Source: Verrucomicrobiota bacterium
GTDB taxonomy: Bacteria; Verrucomicrobiota; Verrucomicrobiia; Limisphaerales; JADLHS01
Assembly: GCA_029573725.1 (NCBI GenBank)
Contig: JAKQDQ010000018.1
Span: 170,013-234,012, forward strand
Reading direction: 5' to 3'
DNA length: 64,000 bases
Shown: positions 8,524 to 16,808 of the stretch, in pieces
How positions within the stretch are numbered: position 1 is the stretch's first letter
How the letters are laid out: the number at the start of each line of letters is the position of its first letter
Position numbers and translations under genes: made by a program
The notes under the pieces: generated by a model
What the model was told of the DNA's origin: nothing
Database searches by the model: none
Seen by the model: the letters and a program-made list of their open reading frames with translations, nothing else

Positions 8524-9438
8524 ATGTACTTTTTGAAACGCATTTTGTGGCTGATTCCGTTGTTGTTGGTGGTGAGCGGCGTCTGTTTTGCGTTGCTGCG
8601 CCTGACGCCGGGTTCGCCGTTTGACCGGGAGCGGCGTCCGGCTTCGCCGGAGATCGAGCGCCAGATTGCCGCCAAGTACCATCTCGATGAACCGGTGTGG
8701 AAGCAATACGGCCGTTTTTTGCGCGACCTGCTGCGGGGGGACTTCGGGCCGTCGTTGAAGTACCGCAACCACACGGTGAACGATTTGATCCGGCAAGGGT
8801 TGCCGGTTTCCATGTCGCTGGGGGCGCTGGCCTTCTGCCTGGCGCTGGGCATTGGGCTGCCGGTCGGCTGTTATACGGCGCTGCGCCGGGGGCGCTGGGG
8901 GGATTACGTGGGCAGCCTGTATGCGCTGCTCATGGTTTGTGTGCCGGTTTTCGTGCTGGCGCCGTTGCTGGTGATGTTTCTGGCGGTGCGCTGGCATTGG
9001 TTTCCGGTGGCGTTATGGGGATCGGTGCGGCACGCCGTGCTGCCGGTGCTGGCGTTGGGATTGTTCTATTCGGGGCGCGTGGCCCGCCTGATGCGGGAGG
9101 GTTTGTTGAACACGATGCACGCGGAATTTATCAAGACGGCGCGCGCCAAGGGGTTGAGCGAAACTGCGGTGTTGTTGCGGCATGGTTTGCGTCCGGCGCT
9201 GCTGCCGGTCGTTTCGTATGCCGGTCCCATGCTGGCGGATCTGTTGACCGGTTCATTTGTGGTGGAGACCATCTTCCAGATTCCCGGCCTCGGGGCGGCA
9301 TTCCTCAACGGTTTTTTGAATCGCGATTACAGTTTGGTGCTTGGATTGGTCATGCTATATGCCGTGCTGCTGGTGTTTCTGAACCTTGCGGTGGACTTCA
9401 TCTACACACTGCTCGATCCGCGGGTGAAGTATGAGTGA
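8524..9438 (+). CDS. oppB: Peptide ABC transporter permease, OppB/DppB type
   Basis: A 304-residue inner-membrane permease with about six transmembrane helices. The first helix (residues 5-27) is followed by a periplasmic loop carrying the SPFDRERR and YHLDEPVWKQYGRFL segments typical of OppB/DppB. The cytoplasmic coupling (EAA) loop is visible as FIKTARAKGLSETAVLLRH near residues 200-220, and the GSFVVETIFQIPGLG signature near residue 245. It overlaps oppC by 8 bases, indicating one operon with oppA and oppC. Confidence 0.93.
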   Translation: MYFLKRILWLIPLLLVVSGVCFALLRLTPGSPFDRERRPASPEIERQIAAKYHLDEPVWKQYGRFLRDLLRGDFGPSLKYRNHTVNDLIRQGLPVSMSLGALAFCLALGIGLPVGCYTALRRGRWGDYVGSLYALLMVCVPVFVLAPLLVMFLAVRWHWFPVALWGSVRHAVLPVLALGLFYSGRVARLMREGLLNTMHAEFIKTARAKGLSETAVLLRHGLRPALLPVVSYAGPMLADLLTGSFVVETIFQIPGLGAAFLNGFLNRDYSLVLGLVMLYAVLLVFLNLAVDFIYTLLDPRVKYE

Positions 9439-10357
9439 GGGGCAAGGGACCACGCCATTGAGTCCGGGGCGGCGTGCGTGGCGCCGCTTCCGGCAGCATC
9501 GCATCGCCGTGGCCAGCGCCTGGTTTCTCCTGTGCGTCATCGGCTTTGCTGTTGTTTATCCTCCGCTGGCGCGCTACGGGCCCAACGAGCTTTCCGCCGC
9601 GCAGTTCGCGCCGCCCAGTGCCGCGCATTGGCTGGGCACGGATGTGCACGGGCGCGACCTGCTGGTGCGGCTCTGTCATGGTGCGCGCATTTCGCTGTTG
9701 GTGGGGGTGGCGGGAGCGGGCGTGTGCCTGGTGATGGGCGTGGTCTGGGGCGCGGTGGCGGGTTATTGGGGCGGGCGCGTGGACAGCGTCATGATGCGCG
9801 CGGTGGATGTGCTTTACTGCGTGCCTTCCATCATTTTGGCCATTGTTCTGATGGCCGTGCTTGAACCGGTCTTCCGTCGCTGGCTGGACGCCTGGCATTG
9901 TACCAAAACGCCGGCGCTGGCCCGTCTGGGCGTGTTGTTTCTGGCATTGGGGGCGGTGTCCTGGTTGACCATGGCGCGCGTGGTCCGGGGACAGGTGTTG
10001 TCCCTGCGTTCCCGGGCTTTTGTGGATGCGAGCCGGGTGCTGGGCGCATCTCCCGTCTGGATTTTACGCCGGCACATTGTACCCAACGTGCTGGGCGTGG
10101 TGATTGTTTATCTTACGCTGGCGCTTCCCGGGATTGTGCTGGCGGAATCCTTTCTGAGCTTTTTGGGCATCGGAGTGCAAATGCCGCTGGCGAGCTGGGG
10201 CTCATTGCTTGCCGAGGGCACGGAGCAGATCAATCCCATCCGGATTTACTGGTGGCTGCTGGTGTATCCCGGCGGCCTGTTGGTGGCCACGCTGCTGGCG
10301 TTGAATTTTCTGGGGGACGGGCTGCGTGATGCCTGGGACATCCGCCGGGACAGCTGA
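9431..10357 (+). CDS. oppC: Peptide ABC transporter permease, OppC/DppC type
   Basis: A 308-residue permease, partner of OppB. The N-terminus has the OppC-type cytoplasmic stretch and first helix (residues 25-47), then the LGTDVHGRDLLVRLCHGAR motif that marks this family near residues 71-89. The coupling loop is FVDASRVLGASPVWILRRH near residue 197 and is followed by LAESFLSFLGIGVQ. No oppD or oppF ATPase gene follows; the next gene is on the other strand. The transporter must therefore borrow ATPases encoded elsewhere. Confidence 0.93.
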   Translation: MSEGQGTTPLSPGRRAWRRFRQHRIAVASAWFLLCVIGFAVVYPPLARYGPNELSAAQFAPPSAAHWLGTDVHGRDLLVRLCHGARISLLVGVAGAGVCLVMGVVWGAVAGYWGGRVDSVMMRAVDVLYCVPSIILAIVLMAVLEPVFRRWLDAWHCTKTPALARLGVLFLALGAVSWLTMARVVRGQVLSLRSRAFVDASRVLGASPVWILRRHIVPNVLGVVIVYLTLALPGIVLAESFLSFLGIGVQMPLASWGSLLAEGTEQINPIRIYWWLLVYPGGLLVATLLALNFLGDGLRDAWDIRRDS

Positions 10358-10390
10358 ACGGCGCAGCCCGGCTGGCCTGCCGCCGCTGTT

Positions 10391-10406
10391 GGGACCCGCC
10401 GGTCCC
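10391..10406. other. GC-rich hairpin between convergent genes
   Basis: GGGACC-CGCC-GGTCCC forms a perfect 6-bp stem with a 4-base loop between the ends of oppC (plus) and the response regulator (minus). There is no T-tract. It may act as a bidirectional 3' end structure; terminator function is not demonstrated by sequence alone. Confidence 0.3.
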
Positions 10407-10452
10407 GCCGCGTTGACGGGGAACGGGGGACGTCCGGTGTGCCGGCCGCGGC

Positions 10453-11118
10453 TCAATGACCGAGGTATTTGAGCGTGGCTTCCGTCCGGCTGTGGACGTG
10501 CAGTTTGTCGTAAATGGTGCGCACGTAGCTGCGCACGGTTTCGAAACTGATGCCGAGCAGGCCGGCAATTTCCTTGTAGGCGTGGCCCTTGGCCAGCAAG
10601 GCGAGCACTTGTTCTTCACGTTCCGTGAGGGTGTTGACCTCCGGGGCGCGCTGCGGCACTGCCGGCACCTGGTTGATTTCCTGGAAAAACCGCACGACCC
10701 GCCTGGCGATCTGGCGGGACATGGGCGCGCCGCCTTCGGTGATCTCGCGGATGGCTTCCAGCAATTTTTCCTTGGGCGTGCGTTTGAGCAGGTAACCCGT
10801 CGCGCCGGCCTGCAGCGATTTGAAAATCTGTTCGCTGTCATCGTAAACGGTCAGCATCAACACCGGCACGTCCGGGGCAACCGATTTCAACCGGCGGACA
10901 CATTCGGTGCCGAGCATGCCCGGCATGTTGATGTCCATCAGGACCACGTCGGGGCGGTTGCCGGGGATGTGTTTGAGCGCCGTCAGGCCATCCGGGTAGG
11001 CGGCGCGACATTGGAAGCCCGGCGAGCTGTCAATCATGCGCGCCAGGCTGGAACGAATCCCGGCGTCATCCTCCACCACGGCCACTTGAATTTTCTTTGC
11101 CACGCGCGGCTTATTCAT
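10453..11118 (-). CDS. NarL/FixJ-type response regulator
   Basis: A 221-residue two-domain response regulator. The receiver domain (residues 10-128) has the acidic pair in VVEDDAG, phosphoacceptor Asp62 in VVLMDINMP, and Lys112 in LLKRTP. The LuxR-type DNA-binding helix-turn-helix covers residues 160-221 (LTEREEQVLALLAKGHAYK, then ISFETVRSYVRTIYDKL). I chose the ATG at 11118, preceded by a GGGA element; an upstream GTG at 11148 adds ten residues outside the receiver fold. The sensor kinase gene lies 37 bases upstream on the same strand, so they form a two-component pair. The target genes are unknown; the adjacent convergent opp genes are a candidate only by position. Confidence 0.92.
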   Translation of the reverse strand: MNKPRVAKKIQVAVVEDDAGIRSSLARMIDSSPGFQCRAAYPDGLTALKHIPGNRPDVVLMDINMPGMLGTECVRRLKSVAPDVPVLMLTVYDDSEQIFKSLQAGATGYLLKRTPKEKLLEAIREITEGGAPMSRQIARRVVRFFQEINQVPAVPQRAPEVNTLTEREEQVLALLAKGHAYKEIAGLLGISFETVRSYVRTIYDKLHVHSRTEATLKYLGH

Positions 11119-11155
11119 AAGTTTCCCGGTCGTAAAATGCCATCCCACATAGATG

Positions 11156-14100
11156 TTAGGAGCGGGGGCCGGCCGGGGTGGCGCTGCCGGTCACGCTGAA
11201 GCACAGGCGGACCCGCGCGCCCTGTCCGGGGGTGGTGACGAAGGTGGCCTGTCCGCCGCATTCGGCCAGGCGCGAGGTGATGTTGCCCAGTCCATTTCCG
11301 CCCGGCGGAAGCTTGTGCGCGTCGAATCCGCGCCCGTTGTCCTCAATTTCCACCTGCACCTGTGTGCCTTGGAGTTTCAAGCGCAACCAGACCTCGGAGG
11401 CGCCCGAATGTTTGAGCACGTTGTTGCAGACCTCCTTGATCGCCAGAAAAACGCTGTGCCGCAGGTCGGCGCGCAACGGCAGGTGCGGCAGTTCCTCCGG
11501 CAGGTCATGCCAGCAGCGGATCTTGGTCCCTTCAAAACATTCGTCGGCAAAGCGCCCGATGTATTCAGCGAAACGTGGCAGATTGTCGTTGCGCGGATTG
11601 GTGGCCCAGACAATTTCATCCAGGCCCTGGACCGCGGCGCGGACCTGATCGCCAATCCGGCCGAATTGTTCCCGCACCGCCGGGGCCTCGTTCTCGTCCT
11701 GGCCGACATCGCTCAGGATGGAAACCCGGGTGAGGATGCCGCCGATGTGATCGTGCATGTCCTGGGAGATGCGGAGGCGTTCGCGCGCCACGGCATTTTG
11801 CAGTTCCAGCAGGGCCAGACGCTGTTGGTAGCGCTGCCGCACCAGGGCCGAGACGCCCGCCACCAGCAACCCCGAGAAAAGCAGCCCGAGCAACAGGCGG
11901 AACCACCCCGTCTCCCAAAACCACGGCAACACCGTGGCGCGCAGCACCACTTCCTGCGGACTCCAAACTCCCGCGGAGTTGCAGGCGGTGACGTGGAATT
12001 CGTATTTCCCGGGACGCAAGGGATTGTACCGGGCCACGCGGCGTGTGTCGGCCTCGACCCAGTCGCTGTCCACGGGAAGCAGTTTGAAACGAAAGCGCAC
12101 GCGCTCGGGGGAGCGAAAGCTCAGCCCGGTGTATTGAAATTCACAATCGCGTCGGCCGGCGGGGATGGTCACGGTGGGCGGCGTGTCCCCGCCCGATGTC
12201 CGGTCGGGGGGTTGGATGGGAATGATCTGGCGATCGGCCCGCACTTCCTCGAACAGCACTTTCGGGGGCACCGAGTCGTACGCCTGATGGCGGGGGTCAA
12301 TCACCACCACCCCTTTGACGGTGGCAAAGGCCAGCGAGCCCGAGCGCAGCCGGCAGGCCGCCGGCGAGGAGCCGCCGGTGCATTCTTCCGCGAGCATGCC
12401 GGCGTTTCGACCAAAGGCTTGCGGATGCAGAAAGGTGCGCCGGCCGGCCGCCAGTTCGTCCAGTTCAAACCGATTCACCCGGAAGATGCCGCGATTGCAG
12501 CCCAGCCAGAGATCCCCCTGGTCATCCTCGAGAATCTGCGAAATCGTGTCATCGTCCAGTCCTTGCTGAATGCTGAAACTTTGAAACCGGCCATTTTGCA
12601 GCCGGACCAATCCCGCGCCGCCCGTGCCGATCCAGAGCACGCCGTCGGCGCTGCGATGCAGGGCGCGTACGTGGCTGCACGGCAGACCATCCCTGGCGGT
12701 GAAAGTGGTGACCTGATCGGCGAGCAGACGGCTCAATCCGCCCGCCAACGAGCCGACCCACAAGGAGCCGTCGGGCTCTTCGGAAAAGCTGGTGATGGCG
12801 CCCCGCCCCAGGGGGTATGGCAGAACTTCAGTTTGCGCACCGCGCATCCGGACGACTTTACCTTGAGAGGTTCCGATCCAGATTGCTCCGGTGTGGCTTT
12901 CCAGCAGGGCTGATACGGTCGTGCTAGCCAGCCACGCGGGAGTTTGCGAGGGGGGCGTCCAGGTTTGTGGGGTGCTGGTGAAGGCGGCGACCAGGCGGTC
13001 GTCCTGCCAGCAAAGCAGGCTGTTCACGCCGCCCCACCAGAGGCGACCGTCGCGTGTCGGCAGAATGGTCTCCACAAACGGATAAAAGGCGTTGTAAGGT
13101 GCATTGGTGAGTGGTTGAAGCCGCCCGGATTCCGAGCGGTACAGTCCGCCGCCGGTGGTTCCCACCCACAGCTGACCATCGGCCGTTTCCGCCACGGAAC
13201 GCACATAATCATTGGTCAAACCGGCCTCCACACCCAGCGTGATCAGTTTGCTCGTCGTCAGCCGGTCCAGGCCCGAAGTGCGGTGGCCGATCCACAGATT
13301 GCCCTCACGATCCACCTGAAGTGAACGGATCGCCCGGTCCGCAAGCCGGGTCTGGTGCGGAATGGGATGAAAGCGTTCCTCCTTGAAATAATAGAGTCCC
13401 GCATCGAGGGATCCTGCCCAGAGCACTCCGTCATTGTCCTCCGCCAGGCTTGTCACGTAGGCGAAGGGCACCCCGGCGGTTTGATCGTAGCGCTTCCAGG
13501 TGCCGTCCGGATGGCGGCAGAGGATCTTGCCGTTGCCGATCCCGGCCCAGAGCCGGCCGTGCTGATCCTCCAGCAGGCAGTAGGGGACAATACTGGTATC
13601 CGGCGCGGGACCGACTTCCCGCGTCAGCGCGCCATTGTCCCAGGCATAAAGTTCGTTGGCGGTCGCAATCCAGATGGTGCCCTGCCGCGACTTCAACAAC
13701 GTGCGAATGTAGTTCTGCGGCAGGGCCGTCAGGGTCGGATGGTGTCTCAGCCGGTGTTGATCCCACTGCAGCAAGCCTTCGCTTGAACCGGCCCAGAGAC
13801 GTCCCTGCGGATCGGTGAGGATGCTGGTGATGGTTTCGTCGCCGGAGAGGCCTTCGCTGGGGATCGGTTCAATGCGTCCCGAACGCATGCGGCACAGGCC
13901 CCCATTGATCGTCCCGATCCATAGGTTGCCCGCGTTGTCCTCGAACAGGGAGCGCACCTGCAGATTGGGCAGCCCGTCCGCCAGCCCAAAAACTTTGAAA
14001 CGGACGCCATCAAAGCGCGCCAGCCCCGCCAGGGTGCCGAGCCAGAGGTAACCTTCACGGGTCTGGAGGATGCTCGTCACGGTGTTTTGTGGCAGGCCGG

Positions 14101-14269
14101 CCTCAGTGCCCCAGGTCCGGATGACAAACACCGGTTCCGGGTTGAACCAGTTGGTGGAAGCCGCCGCAGGCCGCGGCGGGCCGCACCAGACACCCAGCCA
14201 GCAACTGACGACGCCCAGGAACATTGCCCAGCGGGACCGGTGAAAGCCCCGCGCCCCCCTCCGGTTCAT
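11156..14269 (-). CDS. Beta-propeller sensor histidine kinase (Reg_prop, Y_Y_Y, HisKA_3)
   Basis: A membrane sensor of 1037 residues from the ATG at 14269; an upstream GTG at 14380 would add 37 residues before the signal anchor. After the N-terminal hydrophobic segment come more than a dozen short two-component propeller repeats (patterns such as EDNAGNLWIGT and REGYLWLGTLAGL) over residues 40-640. A Y_Y_Y Ig-like domain (about 700-775) and a transmembrane helix (about 783-805) follow. The HisKA_3 dimerisation domain has the phosphoacceptor His839 in ISQDMHDHIGG, and the ATPase domain shows EIEDNGRGFD and GGNGLGNITSRL near residues 965-995. The propeller probably sits in the periplasm and senses a ligand, often a glycan in Bacteroidota relatives. 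Unlike hybrid systems, the regulator is a separate gene immediately downstream. Confidence 0.92.
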   Translation of the reverse strand: MNRRGARGFHRSRWAMFLGVVSCWLGVWCGPPRPAAASTNWFNPEPVFVIRTWGTEAGLPQNTVTSILQTREGYLWLGTLAGLARFDGVRFKVFGLADGLPNLQVRSLFEDNAGNLWIGTINGGLCRMRSGRIEPIPSEGLSGDETITSILTDPQGRLWAGSSEGLLQWDQHRLRHHPTLTALPQNYIRTLLKSRQGTIWIATANELYAWDNGALTREVGPAPDTSIVPYCLLEDQHGRLWAGIGNGKILCRHPDGTWKRYDQTAGVPFAYVTSLAEDNDGVLWAGSLDAGLYYFKEERFHPIPHQTRLADRAIRSLQVDREGNLWIGHRTSGLDRLTTSKLITLGVEAGLTNDYVRSVAETADGQLWVGTTGGGLYRSESGRLQPLTNAPYNAFYPFVETILPTRDGRLWWGGVNSLLCWQDDRLVAAFTSTPQTWTPPSQTPAWLASTTVSALLESHTGAIWIGTSQGKVVRMRGAQTEVLPYPLGRGAITSFSEEPDGSLWVGSLAGGLSRLLADQVTTFTARDGLPCSHVRALHRSADGVLWIGTGGAGLVRLQNGRFQSFSIQQGLDDDTISQILEDDQGDLWLGCNRGIFRVNRFELDELAAGRRTFLHPQAFGRNAGMLAEECTGGSSPAACRLRSGSLAFATVKGVVVIDPRHQAYDSVPPKVLFEEVRADRQIIPIQPPDRTSGGDTPPTVTIPAGRRDCEFQYTGLSFRSPERVRFRFKLLPVDSDWVEADTRRVARYNPLRPGKYEFHVTACNSAGVWSPQEVVLRATVLPWFWETGWFRLLLGLLFSGLLVAGVSALVRQRYQQRLALLELQNAVARERLRISQDMHDHIGGILTRVSILSDVGQDENEAPAVREQFGRIGDQVRAAVQGLDEIVWATNPRNDNLPRFAEYIGRFADECFEGTKIRCWHDLPEELPHLPLRADLRHSVFLAIKEVCNNVLKHSGASEVWLRLKLQGTQVQVEIEDNGRGFDAHKLPPGGNGLGNITSRLAECGGQATFVTTPGQGARVRLCFSVTGSATPAGPRS

Positions 14270-14562
14270 CCTGCGGGCGGCCGCGCCGGCGCCAGGCAGG
14301 GAAACGACAGCGGGTGAGCGAATGGGCGCGGCTTCACCTGCGGTTCGGGTTCCCAAGCATCGTTGCCGCAGCGGGATCACGCCGGGATTTTATCCAATCC
14401 GCCATCGGTGTGACAAATGCTCATTTGTCCGGCTGCGGGACGGCTCGGTTTCCGGGCGGACAGGGAGAACCGGCGACGGGCGGACGTTTGCCGCCGGCCG
14501 GGGCTCCGGCAATTGAAAATCTTGATTTCATCCCGGACGGTGCTGTGGCTAAATGAGCGCGC

Positions 14563-15453
14563 TTGAAACCGGTGCAAGAATTGATTGCCAAGGCCCACAC
14601 GCTGCTCGAAGCGCTGCCGTATATTCAAAAATTCAGCGGCGCAACCTTCGTTGTGAAGTATGGCGGTTCGTTCATGGATTCGCCCGACCCCGCCGTGCGC
14701 CAAAGTGTGGCCCGGGACATCGTTTTTCTGGAAGCTGTGGAAATCAACCCGGTGGTGGTGCATGGCGGCGGCAAGGCCATTACGCGCGCCATGGAACAAT
14801 CCGGACGGCACGCCGATTTCATCCAAGGGCAACGGGTCACCGACGCCGCGACGGCGCAGATTGTTGATGAAGTGCTTTCCCGTCAGATCAACCCCGAGGT
14901 GGTGGCCACCATCAATTCCCTGGGCGGCATGGCCGCCGGGTTTGCCGGACCGGATATTTTCCAATGCCGCAAATTGTGGCTGACCGATGCCGACCACCCG
15001 GAACGGAAAATTGATGTGGGTTACGTGGGGGAAGTGATCGGCGTCAACACCGCGCCGTTGCGGGATTGCCTCCAAAAGGGCATCACGCCGGTCATCAGTC
15101 CCACGGCGCGCGGCGCGGACGGCCAGATCTACAACTGCAATGCGGATGTGGCCGCCGCGCAGCTGGCGGTGGCACTGCAGGCGGAACGGTTGGTGTTCAT
15201 GAGCGACGTGCCGGGACTGTTGCGCGATCCGCAGGATGCCGCCACGCTCATCACGCATTTGCCCGTCAGCGAGGTGCCGGCGCTCAAATCCGCCGGCGTT
15301 GTCGCAAAAGGCATGATCCCCAAGGTGGACAGCGCCGTGGCCGCCATCCAGGCCGGAGTCGAAAAGGTTTCCTTTGTGGATGGGCGGGTGCCGCACGCGG
15401 TGCTGCTCGAGATTTTCACCGATGCCGGCGTCGGGACCATGGTGGTCCGTTAG
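14563..15453 (+). CDS. argB: Acetylglutamate kinase
   Basis: A 296-residue amino-acid kinase that phosphorylates N-acetyl-L-glutamate in arginine biosynthesis. Family signatures are VVKYGGSFMD near residue 30, VVHGGGKAIT near 64-73, the NSLGGMAAG segment, NADVAAAQLAVAL near 193 and GVAKGMIPKVDSAV near 245. The start is a TTG at 14563; the nearer ATG at 14553 is in another frame and the upstream in-frame GTG runs into a stop at 14551-14553. The gene stands alone: no other arg gene is visible, and the next gene is convergent. Confidence 0.93.
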   Translation: MKPVQELIAKAHTLLEALPYIQKFSGATFVVKYGGSFMDSPDPAVRQSVARDIVFLEAVEINPVVVHGGGKAITRAMEQSGRHADFIQGQRVTDAATAQIVDEVLSRQINPEVVATINSLGGMAAGFAGPDIFQCRKLWLTDADHPERKIDVGYVGEVIGVNTAPLRDCLQKGITPVISPTARGADGQIYNCNADVAAAQLAVALQAERLVFMSDVPGLLRDPQDAATLITHLPVSEVPALKSAGVVAKGMIPKVDSAVAAIQAGVEKVSFVDGRVPHAVLLEIFTDAGVGTMVVR

Positions 15454-15497
15454 ACGTGCCGGCACGGGCGGCCGCCGTCGCCGGCGCACTGTCCGGC

Positions 15498-16706
15498 TCA
15501 ACTGGGACGCAGGAGATCCAGCAGTGCGCGCGCACCGACCTCCGCAAATGCCGGGTCATTGATGGCGGCGTCCAATTCCTGCACGACAATGTCCGTGCGC
15601 AGGCTTTGCTTCAGAGAGGAATAAAGGGCCGCGTCGGCCGCGGAATCGGAAAACGGTCCGCCTGGTGCGCTGATCATGCTGCCGCCCCGCAACGGCAGCA
15701 GCACCGCGACCGGACCGGTCGAGCGATTCAGTTTCTCCGCGAGAATGTTGCCGAGCTTGGTGCATTCCTCGGGCGTGGTCCGCATCAAAGTCACCTGCGG
15801 ATTGTGTTGATAGAATTTTCGACCGGCGAATTTTGCCGGCACGGTCTCGGGCGGGCCGAAGTTCACCATGTCGAGACAGCCCGTGGAAACCACGGCGGGC
15901 ACCCCGCAACGCGCGGCGGCTTCGAGTCGGGTCGGTCCGGCGGTCAACACGCCGCCCACCAGTTCATCCGCCCATTCGGTGGTGGTAATGTCGAGCACCC
16001 CCGCCACCAGACCGCTTTCGATCAGCGATTCCATCGTGCGCCCGCCCGTGCCGGTGGCGGCGAACACGATGACTTCGTAGCCGGCAGCCTCGAGAATTTT
16101 CTTCGCGTGTTCGATGCAGGGGGTGGTGTTGCCGAACTGGCTGGCAACAATGAGCGGCTTGTCCGTTGTGGCCGGCGGTTGAGTTTCCACCATGCCGCAA
16201 ATCGCTCCGGCGGCGCGGGCCAGCAATTGCCGGGAGAGCCGGTTCAGTCCGGCCACATCCACGACGCTGGGAAACATGACGATATCCTTCACCCCAACGT
16301 AAGGTGCGACGTTGCCGCTGGCCAGCGTGGACACCATGAGCTTGGGAAAACCCACCGGCAACGCGCGCATCGCTGCGGTCGCGATCGCCGTTCCGCCACC
16401 GCCACCCAGCGAGATGACGCCATCAATCCGCTTCGCTTCAGCCAGTTTTGCGAGCACCACCGGCGCTCCCCGCGACATGACAGTGACGGACTCGCCACGG
16501 TCTTGTCTGGCGGCCAGCGCTGCGAAATCCACTCCCGCGGCGGCGGCGACTTCGCCCCGGGTGATGTCGGGCTTCAGCCTTGGTTCACCCACGGTGCCGA
16601 CATCAATGACGAGCACCTGGTGGCCGCGTTGCTTGATGAGGTCAGCCACGTAACCATGCTCGACACCTTTGGTGTCCATCGTGCCTAAAATTGCGATGGT
16701 GGACAT
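15498..16706 (-). CDS. UPF0261 / Tm-1-like ATP-binding domain protein
   Basis: A 402-residue protein that matches the UPF0261 family along its whole length, beginning MSTIAILGTMDTKGVEHGYV with the characteristic GT.DTKG motif. Other family-like segments are ISLGGGGGTAIATAAMR (residues about 96-112), DVAGLNRLSRQLLARAAGAI and FAATGTGGRTMES. The same domain forms the N-terminal half of plant Tm-1, the tomato mosaic virus resistance protein, and of its fungal and bacterial relatives; its biochemical role in bacteria is not established. It is the last gene of the minus-strand cluster that also encodes the TIM-barrel partner (22925-23818), 102 bases after the cytochrome gene. Confidence 0.88.
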   Translation of the reverse strand: MSTIAILGTMDTKGVEHGYVADLIKQRGHQVLVIDVGTVGEPRLKPDITRGEVAAAAGVDFAALAARQDRGESVTVMSRGAPVVLAKLAEAKRIDGVISLGGGGGTAIATAAMRALPVGFPKLMVSTLASGNVAPYVGVKDIVMFPSVVDVAGLNRLSRQLLARAAGAICGMVETQPPATTDKPLIVASQFGNTTPCIEHAKKILEAAGYEVIVFAATGTGGRTMESLIESGLVAGVLDITTTEWADELVGGVLTAGPTRLEAAARCGVPAVVSTGCLDMVNFGPPETVPAKFAGRKFYQHNPQVTLMRTTPEECTKLGNILAEKLNRSTGPVAVLLPLRGGSMISAPGGPFSDSAADAALYSSLKQSLRTDIVVQELDAAINDPAFAEVGARALLDLLRPS

Positions 16707-16808
16707 GCAGTTCTCCCAAATGTCTATTGCAAGCCGTTCACCGAAGCGCGGCGGTAAATGCGCCGCTCTCTTCGGCGTTTTCGCTCCGAAGAAAACCCAA
16801 GCCTGTCA

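Noticed and set aside
11153..12913. A long plus-strand frame opposite the sensor kinase
   Set aside because: It is the antisense of a clear kinase gene; the translated product is a His/Gln/Arg-rich shadow.
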